Shown here: positions 26,956 to 35,254 of the stretch, one piece after another | Position numbering within the stretch: position 1 is the first letter of the stretch | How the letters are laid out: every line of letters begins with the position of its first letter | Source: Palsa-1392 sp038234295 | GTDB taxonomy: Bacteria > Verrucomicrobiota > Verrucomicrobiia > Chthoniobacterales > UBA10450 | Assembly: GCA_038234295.1 (NCBI GenBank) | Contig: JBBSUP010000006.1 | Coordinates: forward strand, 1-64,000 | DNA length: 64,000 nucleotides | Reading direction: 5' to 3' | Position numbers and translations under genes: made by a program | The notes under the pieces: generated by a model | Seen by the model: only the letters and a program-made list of their open reading frames with translations | Told to the model about the DNA's origin: nothing | The model's database searches: none

Positions 26956-27447
26956 ATGAAGAAAAGTTTCATCGTTGGCCTCGCATTGCTTTTTTCCCTC
27001 GTCTCGCCTCTCGTCGCGGCCGGGACGTCGGCGGAGCAGCAGATCCTGGAAGCAGTTAAAACGCAGAACGTGTCTGTCGTTCACCTCTGGGCGCCGTGGT
27101 GTTCGAACTGCCTCGCGGAACTGAAGAGCGGCGAGTGGCTGAAAACGATCAAGGCGAATCCGCAGGTGAAGTTCTATTTCGTTTCCGTTTGGAACAAAGG
27201 CGAAGACGGCCGCGCGACGCTCGCGAAGTATGAGATCGCGAGTGAACCGAATGTCGTCATTCTCGCCGACTCCGGTCCGCGTGGTGCGGATCACATCAAG
27301 CAGTTCGCCGGTCTTCCGGTGAGCTGGATTCCCACGACGTGGGTCTTCAAAGGCGGGGACCTGCGTTACGCGCTGAACTACGGTGAACTCCGCTTCCCGG
27401 TGCTCCAGCAATTCATCACGGACAGCAACGAAAGCTGGGAGCACTAG
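26956..27447 (+). CDS. Exported thioredoxin-like protein
   Basis: I start at ATG 26956, which gives a clean signal peptide (MKKSFIVGLALLFSLVSPLVAA). The mature domain has a thioredoxin fold with redox motif WAPWCSNC and a cis-Pro loop WIPTTWVFKGG. It is about 163 residues, close to TlpA/ResA-type proteins that act on periplasmic disulfides. The closest functional subgroup cannot be assigned by eye. The gene is divergent from rpsA. Confidence 0.85.
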   Translation: MKKSFIVGLALLFSLVSPLVAAGTSAEQQILEAVKTQNVSVVHLWAPWCSNCLAELKSGEWLKTIKANPQVKFYFVSVWNKGEDGRATLAKYEIASEPNVVILADSGPRGADHIKQFAGLPVSWIPTTWVFKGGDLRYALNYGELRFPVLQQFITDSNESWEH

Positions 27448-27448
27448 C

Positions 27449-27700
27449 CGGTAGACGTTTCGCTCTGCGAAACGCGGAGATGAATCAGGAAAGCAGGAAA
27501 AGAGACTCGGAAGCCAGGAATCCAGAAAGGGGGAGACCGCTGTAAAGGGTTCGCCTGCAAAGCGAGAAAAGGAGCGTGTCATCCCGAGCCGCGCAGACGG
27601 CGAGGGATCTCACAAGCGTTTCTGCGCGCCGCGTCCGGAGTGACGTCGTTAGGCCGCTTGCGAGATCCTTCAGCGCGCTCCGCCGCCTCAGGATGACAGC
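27449..27700. repeat. Cluster of three palindromic element types between trx-like gene and rpsB
   Basis: Three elements lie end to end: a half copy of the TAGACG family (27449-27480, GTAGACGTTTCGCTCTGCG), a truncated GAATCAGGAAAGCAGG element (27480-27530), and a full GTCATCCCGAG element (27577-27698) that contains one CGTTAGGC octamer. No gene is seen from 27448 to 27859. Confidence 0.75.
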
Positions 27701-27859
27701 TCGCCTACCAATCTTCTTGACCACGTCGCGCTATGCTTAACCGACCGAGCAACTGACGGTACCAACCACCCGGAACACTCTGCAAATTGCCGGTTGCCGA
27801 ATCGCGACCCCTGTAGCATCTTCCCCGTCCGCTGCGCCTGTCGGCCGGCGTTTTTACCT

Positions 27860-28591
27860 ATGGCAAACCCTGTTGAACTCGTCCCCGAGCTGCTCGAAGC
27901 CGGCGTCCATTTTGGTCACCAAACCAAACGCTGGAACCCGAAAATGAAGCCCTACATTTTCGAAAAACGCAACGCGATCTACATCATCAATCTCGATGTC
28001 ACCGTCGTGCAGCTGCAGCGCGCCACCGATTTTCTGCAGGACGTGACCAAGCGTGGCGGCAAGATTCTTTTCGTCGGCTGCAAAAAGCAGGCGCAGGAAG
28101 CGGTCAAAGAAGCAGCGGTCGCGTGCGGGCAGTTCTACGTGAATCAGCGCTGGCTCGGCGGCACGCTCACGAACCTTGCCACCATTCGCAAGAGCATCAG
28201 CCGTTTGAAATACATCGAGGAGATCGAATCCTCGCCGGAATTTAAGAAGATGGGCAAACAGGAGCTGGCCGCGCTCGGTCGCGAAGGCGCCAAGCTCCGC
28301 CGCAATCTCGAAGGCATCCTCGAGATGGATAAGCTCCCCGACGCCCTCATCATCATCGACACCACGCGCGAGCAAAACGCGGTCAATGAAGCGCGCCGCC
28401 TCGGGGTGCCGATCGTCGGCATCGTCGATACGAACGCCGATCCCGAAGTGATCGATTACCCGATCCCGGGGAATGACGACGCGATTCGTGCGATTCGCGT
28501 GATGCTGCAGAAGCTGGTCGACGCGATCGTGTCGGCGAGCGGCGAAGCGCGCATCCGCGAAGAAGTCGAGATGGCCGGCGTCTCCGCCTAA
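27860..28591 (+). CDS. rpsB: 30S ribosomal protein S2
   Basis: The 243-residue protein is a standard S2: LLEAGVHFGHQTKRWNPKM near the start, then QRWLGGTLTNLATI, DALIIIDTTREQNAVNEA and IVGIVDTNADPEVIDYPIPG. I start at ATG 27860 because the upstream extension has no S2 similarity. It is followed by tsf, the usual neighbour. The stop TAA is inside a GCCTAACG octamer (28586-28593). Confidence 0.97.
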   Translation: MANPVELVPELLEAGVHFGHQTKRWNPKMKPYIFEKRNAIYIINLDVTVVQLQRATDFLQDVTKRGGKILFVGCKKQAQEAVKEAAVACGQFYVNQRWLGGTLTNLATIRKSISRLKYIEEIESSPEFKKMGKQELAALGREGAKLRRNLEGILEMDKLPDALIIIDTTREQNAVNEARRLGVPIVGIVDTNADPEVIDYPIPGNDDAIRAIRVMLQKLVDAIVSASGEARIREEVEMAGVSA

Positions 28592-28615
28592 CGACCGCAG
28601 CGCGCCAGTCGATTT

Positions 28616-28638
28616 GCCGAAGTCGGGAAGACTTCGGC
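28616..28638 (+). terminator. Hairpin between rpsB and tsf
   Basis: A perfect 9-bp stem (GCCGAAGTC / GACTTCGGC) with a five-base loop is followed, after five bases, by AATTTTTGTCTT. It may attenuate transcription between the two genes or stabilise the rpsB mRNA. The T-run is short, so full termination is uncertain. Confidence 0.5.
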
Positions 28639-28688
28639 GCTCAGAATTTTTGTCTTAACGTTCAGATACTACTTATCAACTTTTACCC

Positions 28689-29312
28689 ATGGAAATTAAT
28701 CCCCAAACCGTAAAACAGCTCCGCGAGAAAACGAACGCGGGCATGATGGATTGCAAACGCGCGCTCACCGAAGCCGGCGGCGACATCGAGAAAGCCGAGA
28801 CGTTGCTCCGGCAAAAAGGCATCGCCGGCGCGAGCAAGAAATCGGCGCGTGCGACCAAGGAAGGCATCGTTGCTTCCTACATCCATTTGCAGGGCAAGGT
28901 CGGCGTGCTCGTCGAGGTGAATTGTGAGACGGATTTCGTGGCGAAGAATGAAGGCTTCCGCGCTTTTGTGAAAGACATCACGCTGCACATCGCTGCCGCG
29001 CAGCCGCTTTACGTGAGCCGTGAGGAAGTTCCGACCGAGATGGTCGATCGCGAGAAGGAAGTTTTCGCCGGGCAGGTCAAAGGCAAGCCGGACAATGTGA
29101 TCGCGAAGATCGTCGAGGGAAAACTCGACAAGTTTTACAGCACCGTCTGTTTGCTCGAACAGGGTTTCATCAAGGACCCGGACAACACGATTAAGGATTT
29201 GGTCGCGCAGAAAATCAGCGAGATCGGCGAGAACATCGTCATCCGTCGTTTCACGCGTTATTCGGTTGGCGAGCCGCTTGCGGGCGACACGGCTGCGGCG
29301 CCGACGGAATAG
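28689..29312 (+). CDS. tsf: Elongation factor Ts
   Basis: The 207-residue protein is a short-form EF-Ts, the guanine nucleotide exchange factor of EF-Tu. The N-terminal UBA-like domain has VKQLREKTNAGMMDCKRAL. The core shows VEVNCETDFVAKNEGFRAF. The C-terminal half is shorter than in E. coli (283 residues), as in several phyla. It lies 97 bp after rpsB and may be read from the same promoter. Confidence 0.96.
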   Translation: MEINPQTVKQLREKTNAGMMDCKRALTEAGGDIEKAETLLRQKGIAGASKKSARATKEGIVASYIHLQGKVGVLVEVNCETDFVAKNEGFRAFVKDITLHIAAAQPLYVSREEVPTEMVDREKEVFAGQVKGKPDNVIAKIVEGKLDKFYSTVCLLEQGFIKDPDNTIKDLVAQKISEIGENIVIRRFTRYSVGEPLAGDTAAAPTE

Positions 29313-29315
29313 CGA

Positions 29316-29401
29316 CTGTAGACGCTTCGCTCTGCGAAGCGCGGGTGTCGGCAACGTCATCGGAAGCAACCCTCGCATTTCGCAGAGCGAAACGTCTACA
29401 G
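29316..29401. repeat. Palindromic element, CTGTAGACGCTTCGC family
   Basis: The left end CTGTAGACGCTTCGCTCTGC is mirrored by CGCAGAGCGAAACGTCTACAG at the right end. It begins four bases after the tsf stop and runs up to the region of the next gene start, so the first ATG of that frame (29345) lies within the repeat. Confidence 0.85.
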
Positions 29402-29437
29402 TTGGACGCCCTGCGATCGGCGACCGATCTTTTCTTC

Positions 29438-29737
29438 GTGAAGCCCAAGCCGCACCGCGTCGTGAGGCTCCGGACCAAGGATTGGAAGATGCCGCCCGAC
29501 ACGATCTACGTCGGGCGCCCGACCGTCTGGGGAAATCCCTACGTCGCCGGCTCGAAACTTCTCAGGGGCGAAACTCTCACTGCGAAGAAATCGGTCGAGC
29601 TATATCGTCAGCACGTCGCGGAAGTCTTCGATCCGAAAACGATCCGCGAACGTCTCGGCGGCAAGAGCCTCGCCTGCTGGTGTTCGCTCGATCGGCCCTG
29701 TCACGCCGACGTGCTGCTCGAGTTGGCGAACGCCTGA
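29438..29737 (+). CDS. DUF4326 protein
   Basis: The core VGRPTVWGNPYVAG, followed by SVELYRQHV and the cysteine-containing LACWCSLDRPCHADVLLEL, is the DUF4326 signature. Function is unknown; the family appears in phages and bacterial chromosomes. I choose GTG 29438 (99 residues) as the start, because the ATG at 29345 is inside the upstream repeat and the residues in between look like repeat translation. That choice is tentative. Confidence 0.8.
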   Translation: MKPKPHRVVRLRTKDWKMPPDTIYVGRPTVWGNPYVAGSKLLRGETLTAKKSVELYRQHVAEVFDPKTIRERLGGKSLACWCSLDRPCHADVLLELANA

Positions 29738-29743
29738 AAAGAG

Positions 29744-29829
29744 AGACAGGATGAACAGGATTTGGGAGAGAAGCCGGGGACGAGCTTTCTTATCATCCTG
29801 TCAATCCTGTCAATCCCGTCAATCCTGTC
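29744..29829. repeat. Palindromic element, ACAGGATGAACAGGATT type
   Basis: The left arm GACAGGATGAACAGGATT is the inverse of the right arm, which contains AATCCTGTCAATCCTGTC. A related copy lies at 40104-40203. It separates the DUF4326 gene from the convergent phosphoesterase gene and may serve both as a terminator. Confidence 0.75.
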
Positions 29830-30584
29830 TAGATCCCGATCACCGTAATCTCCGGCCGGCAGTTGAACCGCACGGCAAACTTGAAGGTGCCGATCCCGAC
29901 ATTCACATAGAGCGGTCCGCCTAACGACTCAAACCGCCCCTGATCGTAGCGCCCGACGCCGTAGGGCAGCACAAGCGCGCCGTAGAACGGCAACCGCACC
30001 TGTCCGCCGTGCGAATGCCCGGCGATGATCAGATCGTAGCGGCGCCCATCAAGCCGATCCGCCTGCGTCGGATAATGGATGAGCAAAATCCGCCGCGCCG
30101 CCTGCCCATCGCGCAGCACATGCACGCCGCGCAAGCCCATCCCGATCAGTTCGATCCCGGGCTTTTCGAGCACCACGTTGCGATCTTCGAGCCACGCGCC
30201 GCCGGTCGCGGCGAACGCGCGCTCGTAGAGCCGGAAGTCCGCGCCGCTGCTGTAGTCCCAGTTCCCCGGACAACCGAAAAGCGGCCGCTTAATCTGCCGG
30301 AGGAAATCGAGCGCCGCCGGGGCGAAGCGCGCTTCCTCGACGAGGTCGCCGGTGAAGCAGACGAAGTCCGCGTCGAGGCCGTTGATCGTCTCGATCACTT
30401 TCGCGGCATACTCCGCGTCGCCCTTGTAGTGAAAATCGCTGAAGTGCACGAAGCGATTCGTGGGCTGCGGGGAAAGATCGAATTTCGTTAGGCGCAGCCA
30501 GGTTGGCTCACCGAAGCGCGCGTCGAGCGCCGCCGCCGCGGGCAGCGCGCTGAGCCCGAGCGCGAGAAACTTCCGGCGCGTCAT
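29829..30584 (-). CDS. Tat-exported metallophosphoesterase
   Basis: I start at ATG 30584, which gives a twin-arginine signal (MTRRKFLALGLSALPAAAAL). The mature protein carries the calcineurin-like blocks FVHFSDFHYKGD, FTGDLVE, GNWDYSSG and LIIAGHSHGGQVRLP. The overall length (251 residues) and layout are like YkuE/YaeI-type phosphodiesterases, of which YaeI is also Tat-linked. The substrate is not known from sequence alone. The upstream open frame runs through a repeat and is discarded. Confidence 0.88.
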   Translation of the reverse strand: MTRRKFLALGLSALPAAAALDARFGEPTWLRLTKFDLSPQPTNRFVHFSDFHYKGDAEYAAKVIETINGLDADFVCFTGDLVEEARFAPAALDFLRQIKRPLFGCPGNWDYSSGADFRLYERAFAATGGAWLEDRNVVLEKPGIELIGMGLRGVHVLRDGQAARRILLIHYPTQADRLDGRRYDLIIAGHSHGGQVRLPFYGALVLPYGVGRYDQGRFESLGGPLYVNVGIGTFKFAVRFNCRPEITVIGI

Positions 30585-30606
30585 CGTGCGTATGCCAAGT
30601 ATTGCG

Positions 30607-30672
30607 ATGGAGCGCGATGCTCTGTCATCGCGTGGATGAAACTCGCGACCACAGAGGGTCGCGCTCCAGGCC
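30607..30672. repeat. Palindromic element, TGGAGCGCGATGCTC type
   Basis: The left arm GGAGCGCGATGCTCTGTCAT and the right arm GACCACAGAGGGTCGCGCTCC are imperfect inverses. A left half recurs at 63296-63320. It lies between the phosphoesterase and the M23 peptidase genes. Confidence 0.6.
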
Positions 30673-30684
30673 GAACGCAAACCA

Positions 30685-31725
30685 TCAGTCAGGAAAAGTG
30701 AGGAGACGAAGGAAGCGCCGGCCGCTGTCGGTGAGATGCGCGTTCGCGCCGCGGCCGGTGACGTTGCCGCGCGTGAGATAGCGCGCATCGATCGCGCTCG
30801 CTTTCACGAAGGAAATTTCCGGTTCGCTCACCGTTTCCGCGCGCGGCGCGAGACGCACCGGCAAGCCGGAACGCGTAAACGAGATTTCCCACGCCGCCGG
30901 CTTCTCGTTCGGCGCGCCGCCCGCGATCATCCACGGATAGCGCTGCGGCAGCTGAAAGTTCGGCGAATTCGCCACGATCACTTTGAAGAAAATTTCCTCG
31001 CGCCCGAGGAACTTCGGGACCGACAGCTCTGGCTCCGCCCGGAGTGCAAGCAGCAAGCGCGGCAGATCGAGCCCTGCGAGATTGATCCCGTTGTAAAGGC
31101 CATGACGGTTCAGTTCGCCTTTGAAGAAGGTGTCGTGCCACTCCTCGAAATGCGTGTTCAGGAGCAGGTTCAACTCCACGTGCACATGCGACCGCTCGCG
31201 GTTGATGCCGCTGCCGGTGTGACCCATGATCGCGAGTCGATCGCCTTGCCTAACGACATCGCCGATCGCGACCGCGATCGTGTTCAGGTGGGCGTAGAGG
31301 CTATAATACGGAGAGCCGCCCCAGCGATGCTCGACCACGACATAGCGTCCGTAGTTCGACGCGCCGGCCAGGGAATTTGTGTAGACGACTATACCCGCCG
31401 CCATCGCGCGCACGGCATCAAGCGGCTCACCCGCGGCATCGCGCCGCACCGGCTTGATGTCCATGCCTTCATGAAAACGGGTGTAAACCGTCTCGCCGCC
31501 TAACGGCAACGGATCGCGCACAAACCCGTAGCGGCCGCCTTCCCACGGATAGGAGATCACGCCGTGCACGTTCCGCTCGATCACCTGGTAGAAATCGGAA
31601 GAATGCCCGTCGAGCAACGCGTGGTTATCCGTCGGGAGCGCGAGCTGTGGCGGTGGCTTCTGTGCCGACGCCTTCATTGCGAGCACGACCGAACACCCGG
31701 CGGCGATCCTTCGCCAGCACCTCAT
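30685..31725 (-). CDS. Exported M23-family metallopeptidase
   Basis: I start at ATG 31725, which overlaps the upstream stop (ATGA) and gives a signal-like N-terminus (RRIAAGCSVVLAMKASA). The LytM-type domain has FHEGMDIKP (first zinc ligands), YYSLYAHLN and HVHVELNL, in the order expected for M23 peptidases that cut peptidoglycan cross-links. A C-terminal ~150-residue extension has no recognised domain. It is probably co-translated with the small exported protein upstream. Confidence 0.88.
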   Translation of the reverse strand: MRCWRRIAAGCSVVLAMKASAQKPPPQLALPTDNHALLDGHSSDFYQVIERNVHGVISYPWEGGRYGFVRDPLPLGGETVYTRFHEGMDIKPVRRDAAGEPLDAVRAMAAGIVVYTNSLAGASNYGRYVVVEHRWGGSPYYSLYAHLNTIAVAIGDVVRQGDRLAIMGHTGSGINRERSHVHVELNLLLNTHFEEWHDTFFKGELNRHGLYNGINLAGLDLPRLLLALRAEPELSVPKFLGREEIFFKVIVANSPNFQLPQRYPWMIAGGAPNEKPAAWEISFTRSGLPVRLAPRAETVSEPEISFVKASAIDARYLTRGNVTGRGANAHLTDSGRRFLRLLTFPD

Positions 31726-32183
31726 TTTTTCTTCCGGCCCAGGAGTTTCCAATCCTTGGCCATCAGCTTGATCTCCGCTTCCGTGAGCCCGCCGGGAAGG
31801 TAGATCTTTCCGTCTGAGACGCGTTTATCGACGAGCAATTCCGTCAGCGGCCGGCCGTTCACGAAAATGAAAAGCGTCGAGCCGCGATGCTCCACACTCA
31901 GGGTATCGAGGATCGTCCGCCCGTGATCGTCGAGCTGCAGGAGCGCGCCATAGCTGGCGCCGTCAGCCGATTTGTAGGGGTAGAACGCGACGACATCGTT
32001 CTCGCCAATCCACGCCGTGCGCTCGATGTGCACCATCTTGCCGCCCAACGACCGCACCGGCTGCGCAAAGGCGTCGCCATCATTTTCGTTCGCCGTCAGG
32101 TGCACGCGGAAGTTGCAGTGCGACTTGGCCGCGGCCGACCCAGCGATGAGGAAAAACAGAGCAGCCGCGAACAGGTTCCTCAT
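31722..32183 (-). CDS. Exported protein of unknown function
   Basis: This 153-residue protein has a signal peptide (MRNLFAAALFFLIAGSAAA). The mature part has the pattern FRVHLTANENDGDAFAQPVR, a YPYKSADGASYGALLQLDDH segment and FIFVNGRPLTELLVDKRVSD. It ends with a Lys/Arg tail. I cannot assign a family. It overlaps the M23 peptidase start by four bases, so a role in envelope or peptidoglycan biology is possible but is only inferred from context. Confidence 0.75.
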   Translation of the reverse strand: MRNLFAAALFFLIAGSAAAKSHCNFRVHLTANENDGDAFAQPVRSLGGKMVHIERTAWIGENDVVAFYPYKSADGASYGALLQLDDHGRTILDTLSVEHRGSTLFIFVNGRPLTELLVDKRVSDGKIYLPGGLTEAEIKLMAKDWKLLGRKKK

Positions 32184-32282
32184 CGCCGATTGATAAGGGG
32201 TCTGGCCGGATTTGCAAGGTGCGGCCGCCCCGCGCGGCGATAAAGAGTTGACAGCATTTGGAACGTCAGCCTCTTAGCACCG

Positions 32283-32807
32283 ATGAGACGAATCGCCGTT
32301 GTCGCCGGGCTGTTTTTGCTCGCCGCGCCAGTTTTGGCGATCGCGCAGGAAAATGCCGCCCCGAAGCGTGGACTGCTCGGCCGCATCCTGCATCCTTTCG
32401 GTGCCGGCGATAAAATCCCCGAGTATCGCAACCCGAAATTGCGCGGCCTCCAACTTGTCGTGCAGCTTCCGCCCGAGCCGATCAAGCTCTCGGAAATGCG
32501 GCAGCTTCCCGTGACCGTGTGGCTTGAGAATCGCGGCAAACTCGCGGTTGAACTCAGCTTCCCGACCGATCAGCGGATCGAGATTTTACTCCGGGACGCG
32601 CGGGGGGAAGTCGTCACGCGCTGGTCGGATAATCGCGCCTTCCAGCCGACGTCGGCCACCCTTTTGGTTAACCCCAACGAGCACCTCGAGTACAGCGAAA
32701 CGATCGCGACCCGCGAGCTCTCGCCCGGTCGGGTCTTCACCGTGGAGGTGACGGTGCCGGCGTATCCGGAGCTCGATACCCAGCGTAAATCGATCGCCGC
32801 GCCGTAA
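32283..32807 (+). CDS. Exported protein with BsuPI-like domain
   Basis: The 174-residue protein has a signal peptide (MRRIAVVAGLFLLAAPVLA). The region from LPVTVWLENRG to the end (ELSFPTDQRIEILLRDARGE, then TRWSDNRAFQPTSATLLVNP) follows the strand pattern of the BsuPI intracellular proteinase inhibitor domain. The domain call is by pattern only. A possible promoter lies just upstream: TTGACA at 32248-32253 with CTCTTA 17 bp later. It is divergent from the exported gene at 31722-32183. Confidence 0.7.
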   Translation: MRRIAVVAGLFLLAAPVLAIAQENAAPKRGLLGRILHPFGAGDKIPEYRNPKLRGLQLVVQLPPEPIKLSEMRQLPVTVWLENRGKLAVELSFPTDQRIEILLRDARGEVVTRWSDNRAFQPTSATLLVNPNEHLEYSETIATRELSPGRVFTVEVTVPAYPELDTQRKSIAAP

Positions 32808-32808
32808 G

Positions 32809-32911
32809 CTGTAGACGCTTCGCTCTGCGCAGCGCGGCCCTGAAGATGAATGCAAATACCGCTCCTGTGGGTGACCGTTCCGACCGCGTGTCGCAGAGCG
32901 AAAGGTCTACC
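32809..32911. repeat. Palindromic element, CTGTAGACGCTTCGC family
   Basis: The left end CTGTAGACGCTTCGCTCTGC pairs with TCGCAGAGCGAAAGGTCTAC at the right end. The element begins two bases after the previous stop and its right half runs into the N-terminus of the PHP gene, encoding SDRVSQSERSTV in that frame. Confidence 0.8.
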
Positions 32912-33685
32912 GTTTTATTCTCCGACTACCACATGCACCCGCAGGTCCACAGCCTGCGGCCCTACGACCAGCAACTGCTTCAACCTTGGGCCGACTCCGC
33001 CCGCGCGTGCGGTCTGCGCGACATCGCGCTGACCGATCACGATCGCTATCACGCCGGCGTCGACTTTGAGGAAATCGACAAACTTCGTACGGCCAACCCC
33101 GACCTGAAAATCCGTGCCGGCATCGAGCTCGACAACGATCCCGTGCACTCCGCCGCGGGTCGCGCCTGGGTTGAGAAACACTGGGATTGTCTCGACTTCG
33201 TCCTCGGCTCCGTTCATTTCCTCCGCGGCGACTGGCCGTTCGATCACGCGGGGCAGGAGGCGGAATTTGCGCGCCGCGACCTCAACGAAGTCTATGCCGA
33301 CTACTACGAGCGGATCACCGCGATGGCGCGAAGCGGGCTCGTCGATTGCATGTCGCACCTCGACCTCATAAAGATTTTCGGGTTCCGTCCGACGAACGAT
33401 TTCACCGTTATCCTCGACGCCGTCCTCACCGAAATCCGCGCGGCCGATCTCGCCATGGAGCTTTCCACCGCGGGCTGGCGTAAACCGGTGGGCGAGCTTT
33501 ATCCGAGCGATGAAATCATCCGCGCCGCCGTGGCGAAGGGCATTCCGTTCACGACCGCGTCCGACGCGCATTCGCACGTCCAACAGGGTGAAAATTTCGA
33601 ACGACTGGCCGCGAAAATGGCGAAGCTGGGCATCGGCGAAGTCTGCGTCTTTGCCCGGCACGAGCGAGAGGTTGTTGCGCTTTAA
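32846..33685 (+). CDS. PHP-domain phosphatase, histidinol-phosphatase-like
   Basis: The PHP metal-binding motifs are all present: DYHMH, LTDHDRYH, GIELDND, SHLDLIK and DAHSH. Length and motif order resemble HisJ/HisK-type histidinol-phosphate phosphatases, which act in histidine synthesis, but other PHP phosphoesterases are possible. The only ATG before the conserved region (32846) is inside the palindromic element, so about 20 N-terminal residues come from the repeat. The next ATG (32932) would cut the first motif. A GTG or other start just before FSDYHMH is possible. Confidence 0.8.
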   Translation: MNANTAPVGDRSDRVSQSERSTVLFSDYHMHPQVHSLRPYDQQLLQPWADSARACGLRDIALTDHDRYHAGVDFEEIDKLRTANPDLKIRAGIELDNDPVHSAAGRAWVEKHWDCLDFVLGSVHFLRGDWPFDHAGQEAEFARRDLNEVYADYYERITAMARSGLVDCMSHLDLIKIFGFRPTNDFTVILDAVLTEIRAADLAMELSTAGWRKPVGELYPSDEIIRAAVAKGIPFTTASDAHSHVQQGENFERLAAKMAKLGIGEVCVFARHEREVVAL

Positions 33686-33763
33686 ATAGCTTCATTTCTG
33701 GCTGGCGATCCTGCTCGCCTGGATCGCGGCCATCCCGCTGAAGGCGCTGTACGGCGAGTCTAG

Positions 33764-33905
33764 GACTGGCAAACAAATGCGCGGCCGAGGCATGACATAC
33801 ATGAAAGCCCGCTGGCTCAGGGAGCAGGGCGACCACATCAACACGCGCATGGTGGCGGGAGAAGAGATTGGAGCCGTGGAAATCTTGGGGGTCCGCCGGC
33901 CAGTG
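33764..33905. repeat. Island boundary repeat R1
   Basis: This copy starts GGACTGGCAAAC and contains CATGACATACATGAAAGCCC, GGTGGCGG and GAAGAGATTGGAG. R2 (36211-36355) and R3 (37763-37888) share these blocks in the same order. The three repeats flank the small-gene island. No gene is seen from 33686 to 33949. Confidence 0.6.
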
Positions 33906-33949
33906 GTTGGCTTCGTTCGGTTAGGTGTTGCGGCCTTCTTTGAAGATCT

Positions 33950-34342
33950 TCAATCGCGGGAAAGGTCCTGCTCAAATATGGCGTTCAGCATCTGGGGGTC
34001 GGTCGTGTAGTGTGGGTCCTGCTTCCAGGTAACTGGCGTGGACTGAAGATCGAAAAACTCTCGAATCCGCTTCCTGACCGCCGCGCTCGAGAGTAACTCG
34101 TCTAAATAGATGATCGCACGGTTCTCCTTCGTTGAGAAGATGACTCGGCCTCTGGGCACTTCGGTGTAGTCAGAGGGCGCGCGATGGTGATGAGCTTTCT
34201 TGAGAGTGCGATTCTCCCAGAGAGTAATATGGTCGTCGGGGCTGTCGAGTAGGCCCGGCCACCTCTCGCAGCCCTCCCCAAGAGGGCGTGCCCGGCCGAG
34301 CACCTGGCCGTTAAAGACCCAGAAGATTCCGAGTTGTGGCAT
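33950..34342 (-). CDS. Hypothetical protein (cassette-like island gene 1)
   Basis: I start at ATG 34342 (130 residues). The N-terminus MPQLGIFWVFNGQVLGRARP, the LIDSPD-like LLDSPDDHITLWEN segment and PRGRVIFSTKENRAIIYLDE suggest a compact soluble protein. I have seen similar unnamed proteins in other bacteria but know no function. It lacks CGTTAGGC octamers. It is separated from the next gene by a hairpin. Confidence 0.65.
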   Translation of the reverse strand: MPQLGIFWVFNGQVLGRARPLGEGCERWPGLLDSPDDHITLWENRTLKKAHHHRAPSDYTEVPRGRVIFSTKENRAIIYLDELLSSAAVRKRIREFFDLQSTPVTWKQDPHYTTDPQMLNAIFEQDLSRD

Positions 34343-34366
34343 GATTGTGCGAAAGACTTGGCAGAC

Positions 34367-34408
34367 ACGATAGGCGGCGCGTAGCAACGCCTATCGTTTG
34401 GTTAGCTG
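34367..34408 (-). other. attC-like hairpin 1
   Basis: A perfect 10-bp stem (ACGATAGGCG / CGCCTATCGT, loop of 11 bases) is followed by TTGGTTAGCTG. On the minus strand this lies between the stop of the lipoprotein gene and the start of the next gene, where an integron attC site would be. The flanking AGCTAAC only partly fits the RYYYAAC core. It may equally be a terminator. Confidence 0.4.
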
Positions 34409-34411
34409 TTT

Positions 34412-35143
34412 TCATCGGATGCGGATGGAATCCACTAACTGATCGAAGGCGATGAGGCTAGGCACAAAATCCTCACGGCTGCAGGTCTCGATGAGCTTGT
34501 AGTCAGGATCATTCTTCAACGCTTCGATACTGTCGACGTCCGGAACCTCAGGACCCCACTCGGTCAGCTTTGGATGACTAACACCGATGCTGGCGACAAT
34601 CGTGTAGCGCCGGTTGGTAGTAACGCCCCACACTTCATATTGGAGGTGACCGTTATTAGGCACGTACGTCGCAATATCCTGGGTAGATTGGCTGAAAAAG
34701 GACACAGCTTTTCCCCAGTAAAACCGTTTTCGTTCGAATCGCGCAAACATGTAGGGCCTGCTGCCTCCCGCGAGAAGCTCTGATCCCTCATTGAGATCGG
34801 CGTCGAAACCGTCTTTGGCGCCGGCGTAAGCGGCGGCAACCTTGGGGCTAAAATATGCGTAGACGCGGATTGACCATGCGTGAATATCGCCCTGCTTAAC
34901 GGCGCGCGGACCAAACCACCCGTGATATTCGACCACCGGGCCGATTGTATTGAGATGGTAGGTGGGATCGTGCAGAAGATTCTCTCCCTTCTGAAACGTT
35001 CTTCTCGTCACTTCTGTCCCAAACGAAGGAGGAATATCCAAACTCACCTCGGGCGTGCGCGAGGCGGGCGTTGTCGTGGAACACCCTGCACTCCACAAAA
35101 GCGAGGCGGCAAATAGGGCAGCGAATACGAAGCGCCTTAGCAT
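34412..35143 (-). CDS. Hypothetical lipoprotein (island gene 2)
   Basis: Started at ATG 35143, the 243-residue protein has a lipoprotein signal with lipobox LLWSAGC. The mature part contains HDPTYHLNTIGPVVEYHGWF, VYAYFSPKVAAAYAGA and a C-terminal DQLVDSIRIR. No family is recognised. The frame extends upstream through an attC-like segment, which I treat as non-coding. Confidence 0.7.
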   Translation of the reverse strand: MLRRFVFAALFAASLLWSAGCSTTTPASRTPEVSLDIPPSFGTEVTRRTFQKGENLLHDPTYHLNTIGPVVEYHGWFGPRAVKQGDIHAWSIRVYAYFSPKVAAAYAGAKDGFDADLNEGSELLAGGSRPYMFARFERKRFYWGKAVSFFSQSTQDIATYVPNNGHLQYEVWGVTTNRRYTIVASIGVSHPKLTEWGPEVPDVDSIEALKNDPDYKLIETCSREDFVPSLIAFDQLVDSIRIR

Positions 35144-35254
35144 CTGACGAGAACAAGATGAGCCAGCGCGCGAGCCACGAGGGGCGTTCATCGAACAGAT
35201 AAAGTTGGGCATAACGCTGGTCCGCGGTTGGCTCGATGCCGGGTTAGACCTTCG
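35142..35254 (-). other. attC-like site 2
   Basis: On the minus strand the stop of the upstream gene is embedded in GTCTAAC, a perfect fit to the integron R'' core RYYYAAC. About 100 bases later comes GCTGGCTCATCTTGTTCTCG followed by TCAGATG. GAGCC and GGCTC can pair across the segment. The segment spans the whole gap between two island genes. Confidence 0.45.
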
